A DNA stretch of 7,060 nucleotides from an uncultured Eubacteriaceae bacterium (GTDB taxonomy: Bacteria; Bacillota; Clostridia; Lachnospirales; Lachnospiraceae). The notes beneath the pieces are model-generated. The model was given only the letters and a program-made list of their open reading frames with translations. It was not told the origin of the DNA and did no database searches. Within the stretch, counting starts at the first letter, position 1. Every line of letters begins with the position of its first letter. Where the stretch lies: the NCBI GenBank assembly GCA_945938055.1, contig CAMEUH010000127.1, positions 1-7,060 of the forward strand. The letters run 5' to 3'. The translations under genes were made by a program, and so were the position numbers. This document shows positions 1-5,111 of the stretch, piece after piece.

Positions 1-721
1 CCTGTCCACTTACGGAATGCTGTCTGGGATGGCATTTCCATTAATCATGCTTCCATCCACGCTGGTCAACTCATTCTCTGCCATGCTGCTCCCTGCAGTT
101 TCCGGAGAAAGCCACGCTGGTGAAAAAAATGCACTTTCACAAACCATTCTTACCGCCTATGAATGCAGTCTCGTCACTGGTATTTTCTGTCTGGGTGCCT
201 TTCTCATCTGGGGCAAAGAAGCAGGAACCCTGCTATTTCACGAAGAACAAGTTGGTATCTATGTCACGGCCTTTGCATGGATGTGTCCGTTTCTTTACAT
301 CAGCACCACACTGGCAAGCATTTTAAATGGTCTGGGAAAGACCAATACAACCCTCTTCATGGATGTGACCTCATTTTCCCTCCGTATTCTTCTCATTTTC
401 CTGCTCATACCGAAGATGGGAATTACCGGTTATTTCATTGCCTTTCTTGCCAGTGAGATTTATCTTGCCATACTCAGTGTTCTCGCTCTCTGGAAAATAC
501 ACCCGGTTACCTTAAACGCCTTCCACCTCATTATCAAGCCGCTTCTTTCCCTTATCATTTCCGCCGGGGCAGGAATATACAGCCACGCTGTCATAAAAAG
601 TATGCTGCCAGCCCTCCCTCCGCTTTGCTGGCTGATTTTTTCCGGCGGTATCATGGGAATCCTGTATTTATTTTTTATGTATGTCATTTTTGCCACAAAA
701 ATAAAAAAGCTGCCGCAATAA
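1..721 (+). CDS. SpoVB/MurJ-type polysaccharide (lipid II-like) flippase, C-terminal part
   Basis: The gene runs in from the left edge; the frame is open from base 2 and ends at TAA 719-721, so 239 C-terminal residues are visible. Hydrophobic segments alternate with short polar loops, giving roughly six to seven membrane spans, and the protein ends in a lysine-rich cytoplasmic tail (KIKKLPQ). The stretch GMAFPLIMLPSTLVNS followed by LLPAVS is typical of the SpoVB branch of the MOP flippase superfamily (PF01943/MurJ-like). In that family SpoVB is an integral membrane protein needed for spore cortex formation, and relatives flip lipid-linked sugar precursors. The family usually has about 450-550 residues, so about half is missing. 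It is convergent with efp, and its stop codon lies in the loop of the efp terminator hairpin. Lachnospiraceae carry several paralogues, so the exact role (spore cortex or other polysaccharide) is uncertain; the family assignment is fairly safe. Confidence 0.8.
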   Translation, partial: LSTYGMLSGMAFPLIMLPSTLVNSFSAMLLPAVSGESHAGEKNALSQTILTAYECSLVTGIFCLGAFLIWGKEAGTLLFHEEQVGIYVTAFAWMCPFLYISTTLASILNGLGKTNTTLFMDVTSFSLRILLIFLLIPKMGITGYFIAFLASEIYLAILSVLALWKIHPVTLNAFHLIIKPLLSLIISAGAGIYSHAVIKSMLPALPPLCWLIFSGGIMGILYLFFMYVIFATKIKKLPQ

Positions 722-730
722 TGCGGCAGC
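697..730 (-). terminator. Rho-independent terminator of efp
   Basis: A perfect 9-bp stem (709-717 GCTGCCGCA with 722-730 TGCGGCAGC) closes a 4-nt loop. Read on the minus strand it is followed directly by T6-A-T5, encoded by the A-rich run at 697-708. It begins 14 nt after the efp stop. The loop contains the TAA of the convergent SpoVB-like gene, so the structure overlaps that gene's end. On the plus strand the only T run is about 10 nt beyond the stem, so termination in that direction would be weak. Confidence 0.9.
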
Positions 731-744
731 CTGCAAGATCCTTT

Positions 745-1302
745 TTAAACTCTTGACAGATATTCACCTGTTCTGGTATCAATCTTAATCACATCATCCT
801 GATTTACAAAAAGCGGAACATAAACAGTTGCACCAGTCTCAACAGTAGCCGGCTTTGTGGCACCGGTAGCGGTATCACCCTTTACACCTGGTTCTGTCTC
901 TGTAATGACAAGTTCTACAAAAAGAGGTGGTTCAATGGCAAATACCTGACCCTTATGGGAACAAAGCTTAACCATTTCATTTTCCTTAACAAACTTCAGG
1001 GAATCGCCAACGCTCTCTGCATTTAACGCAATCTGGTCAAATGTATTCACATCCATGAAGTTATATAAATCACCCTCATTGTATAAGTACTGGTAATCTG
1101 CCTTCTCGATATGTGCCTGCTCAAGCTTCTCTGTCGGACGGAATGTCTTTTCAATCACACCGCCACTCTTAATGTTCTTTAACTTTGCTCTGACAAAAGG
1201 TGAACCCTTACCAGGCTTTACGTGCTGGAACTCTATAATTGTGTAAATATTACCTTCCATCTCAACTGTTAAACCGTTTTTAAAATCTCCTGCCTGTACC
1301 AT
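745..1302 (-). CDS. efp: Elongation factor P
   Basis: EF-P binds between the ribosomal P and E sites and relieves stalling at consecutive prolines. The 185-residue length is standard. Three beta-barrel domains are expected in order: a KOW-like domain (about 1-62), an OB domain (about 65-125) and a C-terminal OB domain (about 128-185) carrying the signature region around GATVYVPLFVN. The domain I tip loop reads KPGKGSPFVR and puts a lysine at residue 32, the position that is post-translationally modified in Bacillus EF-P. The Bacillus-type context (PGKG, then FVR) suggests a similar modification, but no modification enzyme lies in this window. The ATG is preceded by AAGGAGGT (1313-1320) at 10-nt spacing. 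The gene follows aroK at 92 nt, has its own promoter at 1337-1365 and ends at a strong terminator. I am very sure of the identity. Confidence 0.97.
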   Translation of the reverse strand: MVQAGDFKNGLTVEMEGNIYTIIEFQHVKPGKGSPFVRAKLKNIKSGGVIEKTFRPTEKLEQAHIEKADYQYLYNEGDLYNFMDVNTFDQIALNAESVGDSLKFVKENEMVKLCSHKGQVFAIEPPLFVELVITETEPGVKGDTATGATKPATVETGATVYVPLFVNQDDVIKIDTRTGEYLSRV

Positions 1303-1336
1303 CTTCTGGTATACCTCCTTGGAATAATCTTATAAT

Positions 1337-1365
1337 ATTCTATAATAAACAATGCTATTTGACAA
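1337..1365 (-). promoter_or_regulatory. Sigma-A-type promoter of efp
   Basis: On the minus strand, TTGTCA (1360-1365) and TAGAAT (1337-1342) are separated by exactly 17 nt; each matches the sigma-A consensus at 5 of 6 positions. Transcription would start near 1330, giving a short leader of about 28 nt that contains the AAGGAGGT ribosome binding site. No terminator is evident between aroK and this promoter, so efp may also receive read-through from the aro genes. Confidence 0.7.
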
Positions 1366-1394
1366 GACTTTTTTTACAGATGCTTTCGAAAACA

Positions 1395-1928
1395 CTAATA
1401 TCCCCACTCTCTCATCAGCTCCTCATAAACTTCAAAAAGAGTTTTTCCATCGGTTCCCACAATAATGTCTGCTGTGTCTTCATAAATATCAAGGCGTTCA
1501 TCCATCAGGGATTCAATTTTCTTTCGCAAATCCGTCCCCTGAAGAAGAGGTCTTGTTTCATCTCCCTTAAGTCTTCTGACCAGCTCATCTACGGATGTAT
1601 CCAGAAAGACTACCCTTCCAAGTCTTTTTAACAGACGCTGGTTTTCTTCCCTGACAGGAAGTCCGCCTCCCACAGAAATTACCGTAGACTTCTGTATTCG
1701 TGCTTCCTTTTCATCTCCATCTCCCAACAGCATGTGAAGGGTCTTTGTTTCCAAATCCCTGAAATACGCTTCTCCCTTCCTTGCGAAAATTTCGCTGATA
1801 CGGATTCCTTCCATTTTTTCAATAAATTCATCCGTATCCAGAAAATCCATCTGCTGTCTGTCTGCCAGCCATTTTCCAAATGTGCTTTTCCCGCAGCCCA
1901 TAAATCCAATTAAAATTACATTAATCAT
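1395..1928 (-). CDS. aroK: Shikimate kinase
   Basis: The enzyme phosphorylates the 3-hydroxyl of shikimate with ATP, step five of the chorismate pathway, in the cytoplasm. All expected motifs are present in the 177 residues: the P-loop GFMGCGKST (8-16), DTD (31-33) with D33 for shikimate, R57 in YFRDLE, the VGGG substrate-binding turn (86-89), the LID arginine R126 in RPLL, and a further substrate arginine at about R145 in DERLDIY. The start codon lies inside the end of aroE (8-nt overlap), with AAGGAA at 1939-1944 as ribosome binding site, so the two genes are probably translationally coupled. AroE makes shikimate and AroK consumes it, so adjacent genes encode consecutive steps. The family also includes small gluconate kinases, but the DTD/GGG/RPLL set and the neighbour favour shikimate kinase. 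Confidence 0.95.
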   Translation of the reverse strand: MINVILIGFMGCGKSTFGKWLADRQQMDFLDTDEFIEKMEGIRISEIFARKGEAYFRDLETKTLHMLLGDGDEKEARIQKSTVISVGGGLPVREENQRLLKRLGRVVFLDTSVDELVRRLKGDETRPLLQGTDLRKKIESLMDERLDIYEDTADIIVGTDGKTLFEVYEELMREWGY

Positions 1929-2790
1929 GAATTTCCAATTCCTTTTTTAATCTTTCAAAAACCTGATTCGAAACCGCTTTTTCCACCTCTATGTCATTCC
2001 ATAATTCATATGCTGCAACAGCCTGGTACAAAAGCATTTTCAGTCCGTTAAATGCTCTTCCTCCATGTTTCTTAACCATTTTCATGAACCGTGTCTCATA
2101 CGGATTATATATAATGTCATACCCTGTATGGATGTTCTCATAGAATGCTTCATCCTCTATTACCACATCCCCATCATTTGGATGCAGCCCCACACTGGTG
2201 GTCTGAATACAAAGATAATTTCCCTTTGGAATCTCCTGATAATCCGCAAGTGCCATGGGAACAATCACATTTCTTTGCATTTTCCGGTTTACTTCATTTG
2301 CAATCACTTCTGCTTTCTCCACCGTGCGATTCAGGAGATAGACCTTATCTGCTCCCTTATCCGCACACAGAAAAGCAATGGCACGGGAAGCACCACCTGC
2401 TCCCAGAAGAATGACATGTTCCCCGGACAGCCGGACGCCTTCCTCCACAAGACTCCGGTAAAGTCCCAGAATATCCGTATTATAGCCTTTATATCCACCA
2501 TCTGCGCGAACCAGTGTATTAACAGCCCCTATTGCCTCAGCCAGCGGGTCTGTCTCTACCAGGCTCTTTAAGACTTCCTGCTTATGAGGAACCGTCACGT
2601 TCATTCCCAGAATATTCAGCGCATACGCTCCCCTGACAGCATCACAAACCATATCTTTTTCCACCTTAAAGGTCGCATACACCATGTTAATACCCAGAAT
2701 TTCTGAAATTGCATTATGTATCAACGGTGAACAGGAATGTTCCACCGGATTGCCAATCAATCCACACACCCTCGTCTTCCCATCAATCAT
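1921..2790 (-). CDS. aroE: Shikimate dehydrogenase (NADP+)
   Basis: It reduces 3-dehydroshikimate to shikimate with NADPH. The 289 residues carry the two-domain layout of the family. The N-terminal substrate domain has HSCSP (18-22) for the shikimate carboxylate, catalytic K70 in NVTVPHK, N91 in GAVNTL and the partner D106 in GYNTD. A Rossmann domain follows with GAGGASRA (130-137), the NRT phosphate-recognition motif (154-156) that favours NADP over NAD, and NGLKMLLYQA near the C-terminus. The ATG overlaps the yqeG stop as ATGA and is preceded by AGGAGGT (2800-2806) at 9 nt, so translation is probably coupled. The conserved K/D pair and full length argue for a working enzyme. A quinate/shikimate dehydrogenase (YdiB-like) is possible, but pairing with aroK favours biosynthesis. 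Confidence 0.96.
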   Translation of the reverse strand: MIDGKTRVCGLIGNPVEHSCSPLIHNAISEILGINMVYATFKVEKDMVCDAVRGAYALNILGMNVTVPHKQEVLKSLVETDPLAEAIGAVNTLVRADGGYKGYNTDILGLYRSLVEEGVRLSGEHVILLGAGGASRAIAFLCADKGADKVYLLNRTVEKAEVIANEVNRKMQRNVIVPMALADYQEIPKGNYLCIQTTSVGLHPNDGDVVIEDEAFYENIHTGYDIIYNPYETRFMKMVKKHGGRAFNGLKMLLYQAVAAYELWNDIEVEKAVSNQVFERLKKELEIHD

Positions 2791-3305
2791 CCTCTATCGA
2801 CCTCCTGTTTTCTCTGATTTCTTTTGTAAAAATATAACACAATTTTCTCCAGATACCGTTTTAGCACAATCTGAATCTCTTCCTTAGGATGAATGGGTTT
2901 TACCAGGATACTATGAATTCCTGTCCTTTTCGCTCCCCACACATCTGTAAAAAGCTGGTCGCCCACAAAAAGAGTATTTGTAAGATTCGTTCCCATCAGT
3001 TCCATGGCTTTCCGGTATCCTTTTTTAGAAGGCTTGTCTGCCTTAAAGATAAATTTGGAATCTACCTGTTTTGCAAAGCTTTCCACTCTGGGCCGCTTGT
3101 TATTTGACAAAAGGCAGGTATCCATTCCAAGCCTTTTCAGGCGTTTAAAAAGCTCCATTGCCCTCTCATCTGCCGGTTCACCATGCATGACAAGAGTGTT
3201 ATCTATGTCAAAGATAACACCCTTACAGCCTGTCTCACTAAATTGTTCAAAATCAATTTCATATGTGCTGTCCAGATATTCATCCGGATAAAACCTGTCT
3301 AACAT
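2787..3305 (-). CDS. yqeG: YqeG-family HAD-IIIA phosphatase
   Basis: A 172-residue single-domain HAD-superfamily hydrolase. Visible motifs are FDIDNTL with nucleophile D33 and acid/base D35, motif II LLSNN (S67), motif III lysine K91 in ADKPSKK, and motif IV GDQLFTD (D116, D121). There is no large cap domain, as in class IIIA. YqeG belongs to the same family as yeast Gep4, a phosphatidylglycerophosphate phosphatase, so a role in phospholipid synthesis is conceivable, but the substrate is not shown by sequence. The basic C-terminus (KRNQRKQEVDRG) and the hydrophobic helix before it would suit membrane association. It starts 4 nt after nrdR with GGAG (3313-3316) overlapping the nrdR end, and its stop overlaps the aroE start. 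In B. subtilis yqeG also sits near aroE, separated by the GTPase gene yqeH, which is absent here. Confidence 0.92.
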   Translation of the reverse strand: MLDRFYPDEYLDSTYEIDFEQFSETGCKGVIFDIDNTLVMHGEPADERAMELFKRLKRLGMDTCLLSNNKRPRVESFAKQVDSKFIFKADKPSKKGYRKAMELMGTNLTNTLFVGDQLFTDVWGAKRTGIHSILVKPIHPKEEIQIVLKRYLEKIVLYFYKRNQRKQEVDRG

Positions 3306-3309
3306 TCTT

Positions 3310-3759
3310 CTACTCCAAAAACTTCTTTAATTCATCCATGAACGTATTCACGTCCTTGAATTCCCGGTAAACGGAAGCAAACCGTACATAGGCAACTGCA
3401 TCTACTTCATTCAGTTTGATCATGACAATCTCTCCAATCTTACTGGTTGGAACTTCCCTTTCCCCCAGCGAGAAAATCGCAGCTTCTACCTCATCCACAA
3501 TGGCATTAATCTCATTGATGGAAACCGGACATTTATAACAGGAACGTAAGATTCCCGCTTCTATCTTTCTGCGGTCATAAGGTTCCCTCTTATCATCCTT
3601 CTTAATCACAATTAACGGAATCATTTCCACCTTCTCATAGGTGGTAAAACGCTTCTTACATGCGCTGCATTCCCTTCTTCTGCGGATGGAATTATTCTCC
3701 TCAACCGGTCTGGTATCCACAACGCCTGTATCTTCACTGCCACAAAACGGACACTTCAT
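3310..3759 (-). CDS. nrdR: Transcriptional repressor NrdR
   Basis: NrdR represses ribonucleotide reductase operons by binding NrdR boxes when its ATP-cone domain is loaded with adenine nucleotides. The 149-residue protein starts with a zinc ribbon whose ligands are C3, C6, C31 and C34 (CPFC and CSAC), with the arginine patch SIRRRREC just before the second pair. An ATP-cone domain follows from about residue 48 to 138. I start it at ATG 3757-3759 (MKCPFCG, the usual family start). The frame also has a TTG one codon upstream, but that would sit too close to the ribosome binding site. It is the first gene of a tight group with yqeG, aroE and aroK, behind its own promoter. No ribonucleotide reductase gene lies in the window, so its targets are elsewhere. 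Confidence 0.96.
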   Translation of the reverse strand: MKCPFCGSEDTGVVDTRPVEENNSIRRRRECSACKKRFTTYEKVEMIPLIVIKKDDKREPYDRRKIEAGILRSCYKCPVSINEINAIVDEVEAAIFSLGEREVPTSKIGEIVMIKLNEVDAVAYVRFASVYREFKDVNTFMDELKKFLE

Positions 3760-3765
3760 CAAACG

Positions 3766-3773
3766 TCCTCCTT
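3766..3773 (-). promoter_or_regulatory. Ribosome binding site deciding the nrdR start
   Basis: Minus-strand AAGGAGGA lies 6 nt before ATG 3757-3759 but only 3 nt before the in-frame TTG at 3760-3762. The spacing favours the ATG, which gives the family-typical MKCPFC N-terminus. Confidence 0.8.
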
Positions 3774-3795
3774 TTCCAATACTTTCAATAAAAAC

Positions 3796-3824
3796 ATTAT
3801 ATGCAATCTTTCCCGAACGGTCAA
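3796..3824 (-). promoter_or_regulatory. Sigma-A-type promoter of nrdR-yqeG-aroE-aroK
   Basis: Minus-strand TTGACC (3819-3824) and TATAAT (3796-3801) are separated by exactly 17 nt, one mismatch from a perfect sigma-A promoter. The -35 box overlaps the TGA stop of ylmC. Transcription would start near 3789 and give a leader of about 30 nt. This lets the nrdR operon be expressed in growing cells independently of ylmC. Confidence 0.8.
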
Positions 3825-4078
3825 CTGCATTTTCTGCACACCTCTTCCAGACGTACTCTTACCAGGATAGCATCAGGACCGATGCATTCAATCCGTTCAA
3901 AAGGAATGACATATTCCACATCCCGAAAGCAAAAAGAAAAAAATCGCACGGGACCTGGCACAATAATGGCACAGATGCAGCCCTTATGTATGTCAAAATC
4001 CACGTCTGACACAAATCCGATAATTTTTCCGTCACAGACATTTACGACTTCCTTATTTTTCAAATCACAAATTCTCAT
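3821..4078 (-). CDS. ylmC: YlmC/YmxH-family sporulation protein (PRC-barrel)
   Basis: An 85-residue protein made almost entirely of one PRC-barrel-like beta domain. The family pattern is clear: an N-terminal MRICDL, then EVVNVCDGK, GFVSDVDFD, AIIVPGPVRFF and EYVIPFERIECIG, ending ILVRV. YlmC/YmxH proteins are associated with sporulation in Bacilli and Clostridia and are often encoded next to sigG; their biochemical role is not established. The frame stays open upstream to about 4366, into sigG, but the family start is ATG 4076-4078, preceded by AGGGGTG (4084-4090) at 5 nt. Eight of 85 residues are cysteines, including a C-terminal CRKC, which seems high for this family. It is divergent from sigG and followed after 61 nt by nrdR. 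Confidence 0.88.
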   Translation of the reverse strand: MRICDLKNKEVVNVCDGKIIGFVSDVDFDIHKGCICAIIVPGPVRFFSFCFRDVEYVIPFERIECIGPDAILVRVRLEEVCRKCS

Positions 4079-4105
4079 ATTCTCACCCCTATTAATAGAA
4101 TATGA

Positions 4106-4134
4106 AAAATAACTTTTTTTGCCAGTTCTTTCAA
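4106..4134 (-). promoter_or_regulatory. Possible sigma-A-type promoter of ylmC
   Basis: Minus-strand TTGAAA (4129-4134, 5 of 6 matches) and TATTTT (4106-4111, 4 of 6) are 17 nt apart, with a predicted start near 4099 and a leader of about 21 nt. The -10 box is poor in an AT-rich stretch, so this is tentative; a sporulation sigma factor could be used instead. Confidence 0.4.
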
Positions 4135-4162
4135 GTATAAAGATTCCATTTAAGGAAAAAAT
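4135..4162 (+). promoter_or_regulatory. Probable sigma-F promoter of sigG
   Basis: AGTATA (4134-4139) resembles the sigma-F -35 element (GYATA). GGAAAAAAT (4154-4162) fits the -10 pattern GGNNANAMT. The spacer is 14 nt, close to the 15 or so nt usual for sigma-F. Transcription would start near 4169, about 37 nt before the ATG. In B. subtilis sigG is transcribed in the forespore by sigma-F, so the match is in the biologically expected place. The region is A-rich, which lowers the weight of the -10 match. Confidence 0.5.
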
Positions 4163-4205
4163 CTTTTTATAAGCTTTTCGAAAAACATCTTGGGAGGAAC
4201 AAAAA

Positions 4206-4982
4206 ATGGCAGTATATAAAGTAGAAATCTGTGGTGTCAACACAGCGACACTTCCACTATTAAAAGACGAGGAAAAAGAAGAACTGTTTAAACGAATCCA
4301 GGAAGGAGACAATGAAGCCCGGGAACTATACATCAAAGGAAATCTCCGGCTTGTTTTAAGTGTCATCCAGCGTTTTGCAAACAGTAACGAAAATGTAGAT
4401 GATTTATTTCAGATTGGCTGTATCGGTCTGATTAAAGCAATAAATAATTTCGACGTAACCCAGCAGGTCAAATTCTCCACCTATGCCGTACCCATGATTA
4501 TCGGTGAAATCAAACGTTATCTGCGTGATAATAATTCCATCCGTGTTTCCCGTTCCTTACGTGACACGGCATATAAAGCCATTTACGCGAAGGAGTCTCT
4601 CACCCGGAAAAACCAGAAGGAACCCACCATCACGGAAATTGCCAGTGAAATCGGCATTAGTAAGGAAGACATCGTGATGGCATTAGATGCTATTCAAAGT
4701 CCGATGTCACTCTATGACCCGGTTTATTCCGAAGGCGGAGATACCCTGTATGTGATGGATCAGATTAGTGACAAGAAATGCAGCGAAGAAAACTGGGTTC
4801 AGGATCTTGTTTTATCCAATGCCATCAGCCGTCTGACCCCACGCGAAAAACAAATTATTACCCTGCGCTTCTATGACGGCAAAACGCAGATGGAAGTTGC
4901 CGAAGAAATCGGTATTTCCCAGGCCCAGGTCAGCCGTCTGGAAAAAAATGCCTTAAAATCCATGCGTCGCTACCTGGAATAA
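4206..4982 (+). CDS. sigG: RNA polymerase late forespore sigma factor sigma-G
   Basis: Sigma-G directs late forespore transcription (small acid-soluble spore proteins, germination and DNA-protection genes). The 258 residues begin with the diagnostic N-terminus KVEICGVNT. Region 2 includes GNLRLVLSVIQRF (45-57), DDLFQIGCIGLIKAI (65-79) and FSTYAVPMIIGEI (90-102), then RYLRDNNSIRVSRSL. A region 3 follows, then region 4 with the helix-turn-helix TQMEVAEEIGISQAQVSRL (about 227-245). Sigma-F is the closest relative, but KVEICGV and the C-terminal HTH match sigma-G. GGGAGG (4192-4197) precedes the ATG at 8 nt. The gene lies on the plus strand, convergent with sigE and divergent from ylmC, whereas sigG usually follows sigE in the same direction. 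Residue 44, just before GNLRLVL, is lysine; the B. subtilis counterpart N45 is the residue recognised by the anti-sigma factor CsfB/Gin. Confidence 0.95.
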   Translation: MAVYKVEICGVNTATLPLLKDEEKEELFKRIQEGDNEARELYIKGNLRLVLSVIQRFANSNENVDDLFQIGCIGLIKAINNFDVTQQVKFSTYAVPMIIGEIKRYLRDNNSIRVSRSLRDTAYKAIYAKESLTRKNQKEPTITEIASEIGISKEDIVMALDAIQSPMSLYDPVYSEGGDTLYVMDQISDKKCSEENWVQDLVLSNAISRLTPREKQIITLRFYDGKTQMEVAEEIGISQAQVSRLEKNALKSMRRYLE

Positions 4983-5000
4983 AAAGTTATACAACAAGGT

Positions 5001-5059
5001 AAAAGAAAGTCTTGATACACAGTCTCCGACACCTTGCACGGAAAATGTATATCAAGACT
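5001..5059 (-). terminator. Terminator-like hairpin downstream of sigE
   Basis: A perfect 10-bp inverted repeat, AGTCTTGATA (5008-5017) with TATCAAGACT (5050-5059), extends after one mismatch by ACA/TGT (5019-5021 with 5046-5048). It encloses a 24-nt loop with its own TCCG/CGGA pairing. On the minus strand the stem is followed by TTCTTTT, so it should act as the sigE terminator. The loop is larger than usual for an intrinsic terminator. It overlaps the plus-strand structure at 5038-5100. Confidence 0.6.
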
Positions 5060-5100
5060 CACCTTGCCTTATGGCGTGTATATATTCCGTTCTTTCTTAT
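5038..5100 (+). terminator. Terminator-like hairpin downstream of sigG
   Basis: ACGGAA (5038-5043) pairs with TTCCGT (5085-5090). After one A-A mismatch the stem continues for 8 more pairs (5045-5052 with 5076-5083, three of them G-U), with a small GCC-TTAT-GGC hairpin at the tip. On the plus strand it is followed by TCTTTCTTAT. It would end sigG transcripts. It shares bases 5046-5052 with the sigE hairpin, so the two are alternative folds, each used by a different transcript. Confidence 0.5.
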
Positions 5101-5111
5101 AATCTCCCCTT

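Noticed and set aside
1366..1394. A possible terminator between aroK and efp (minus-strand hairpin around TTTTCGAAAGC).
   Set aside because: The stem is weak and followed by A7 rather than T on the minus strand, so it would not terminate transcription.
2065..2571. A 168-codon plus-strand open frame opposite aroE.
   Set aside because: It lies fully antisense to a well-conserved aroE, has no recognisable domain and no good ribosome binding site; an ordinary shadow frame.
4096..4104. A minus-strand CATATTCTA upstream of ylmC that fits the sigma-K -10 pattern CATANNNTA.
   Set aside because: The nearest AC for a -35 element is 20 nt away rather than 16-17, and the motif is short in AT-rich DNA.
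4175..4184. The palindrome TTTTCGAAAA in the sigG leader, considered as a hairpin hiding the ribosome binding site, as known for B. subtilis sigG.
   Set aside because: The stem is weak, A-T rich and does not involve the GGGAGG at 4192-4197.
4079..4366. The open frame of ylmC extends upstream to 4366, antisense to the 5' part of sigG, giving a possible 181-residue protein.
   Set aside because: The family N-terminus (MRICDL) and a ribosome binding site mark the start at 4078; the extension is serine-rich shadow sequence of sigG.
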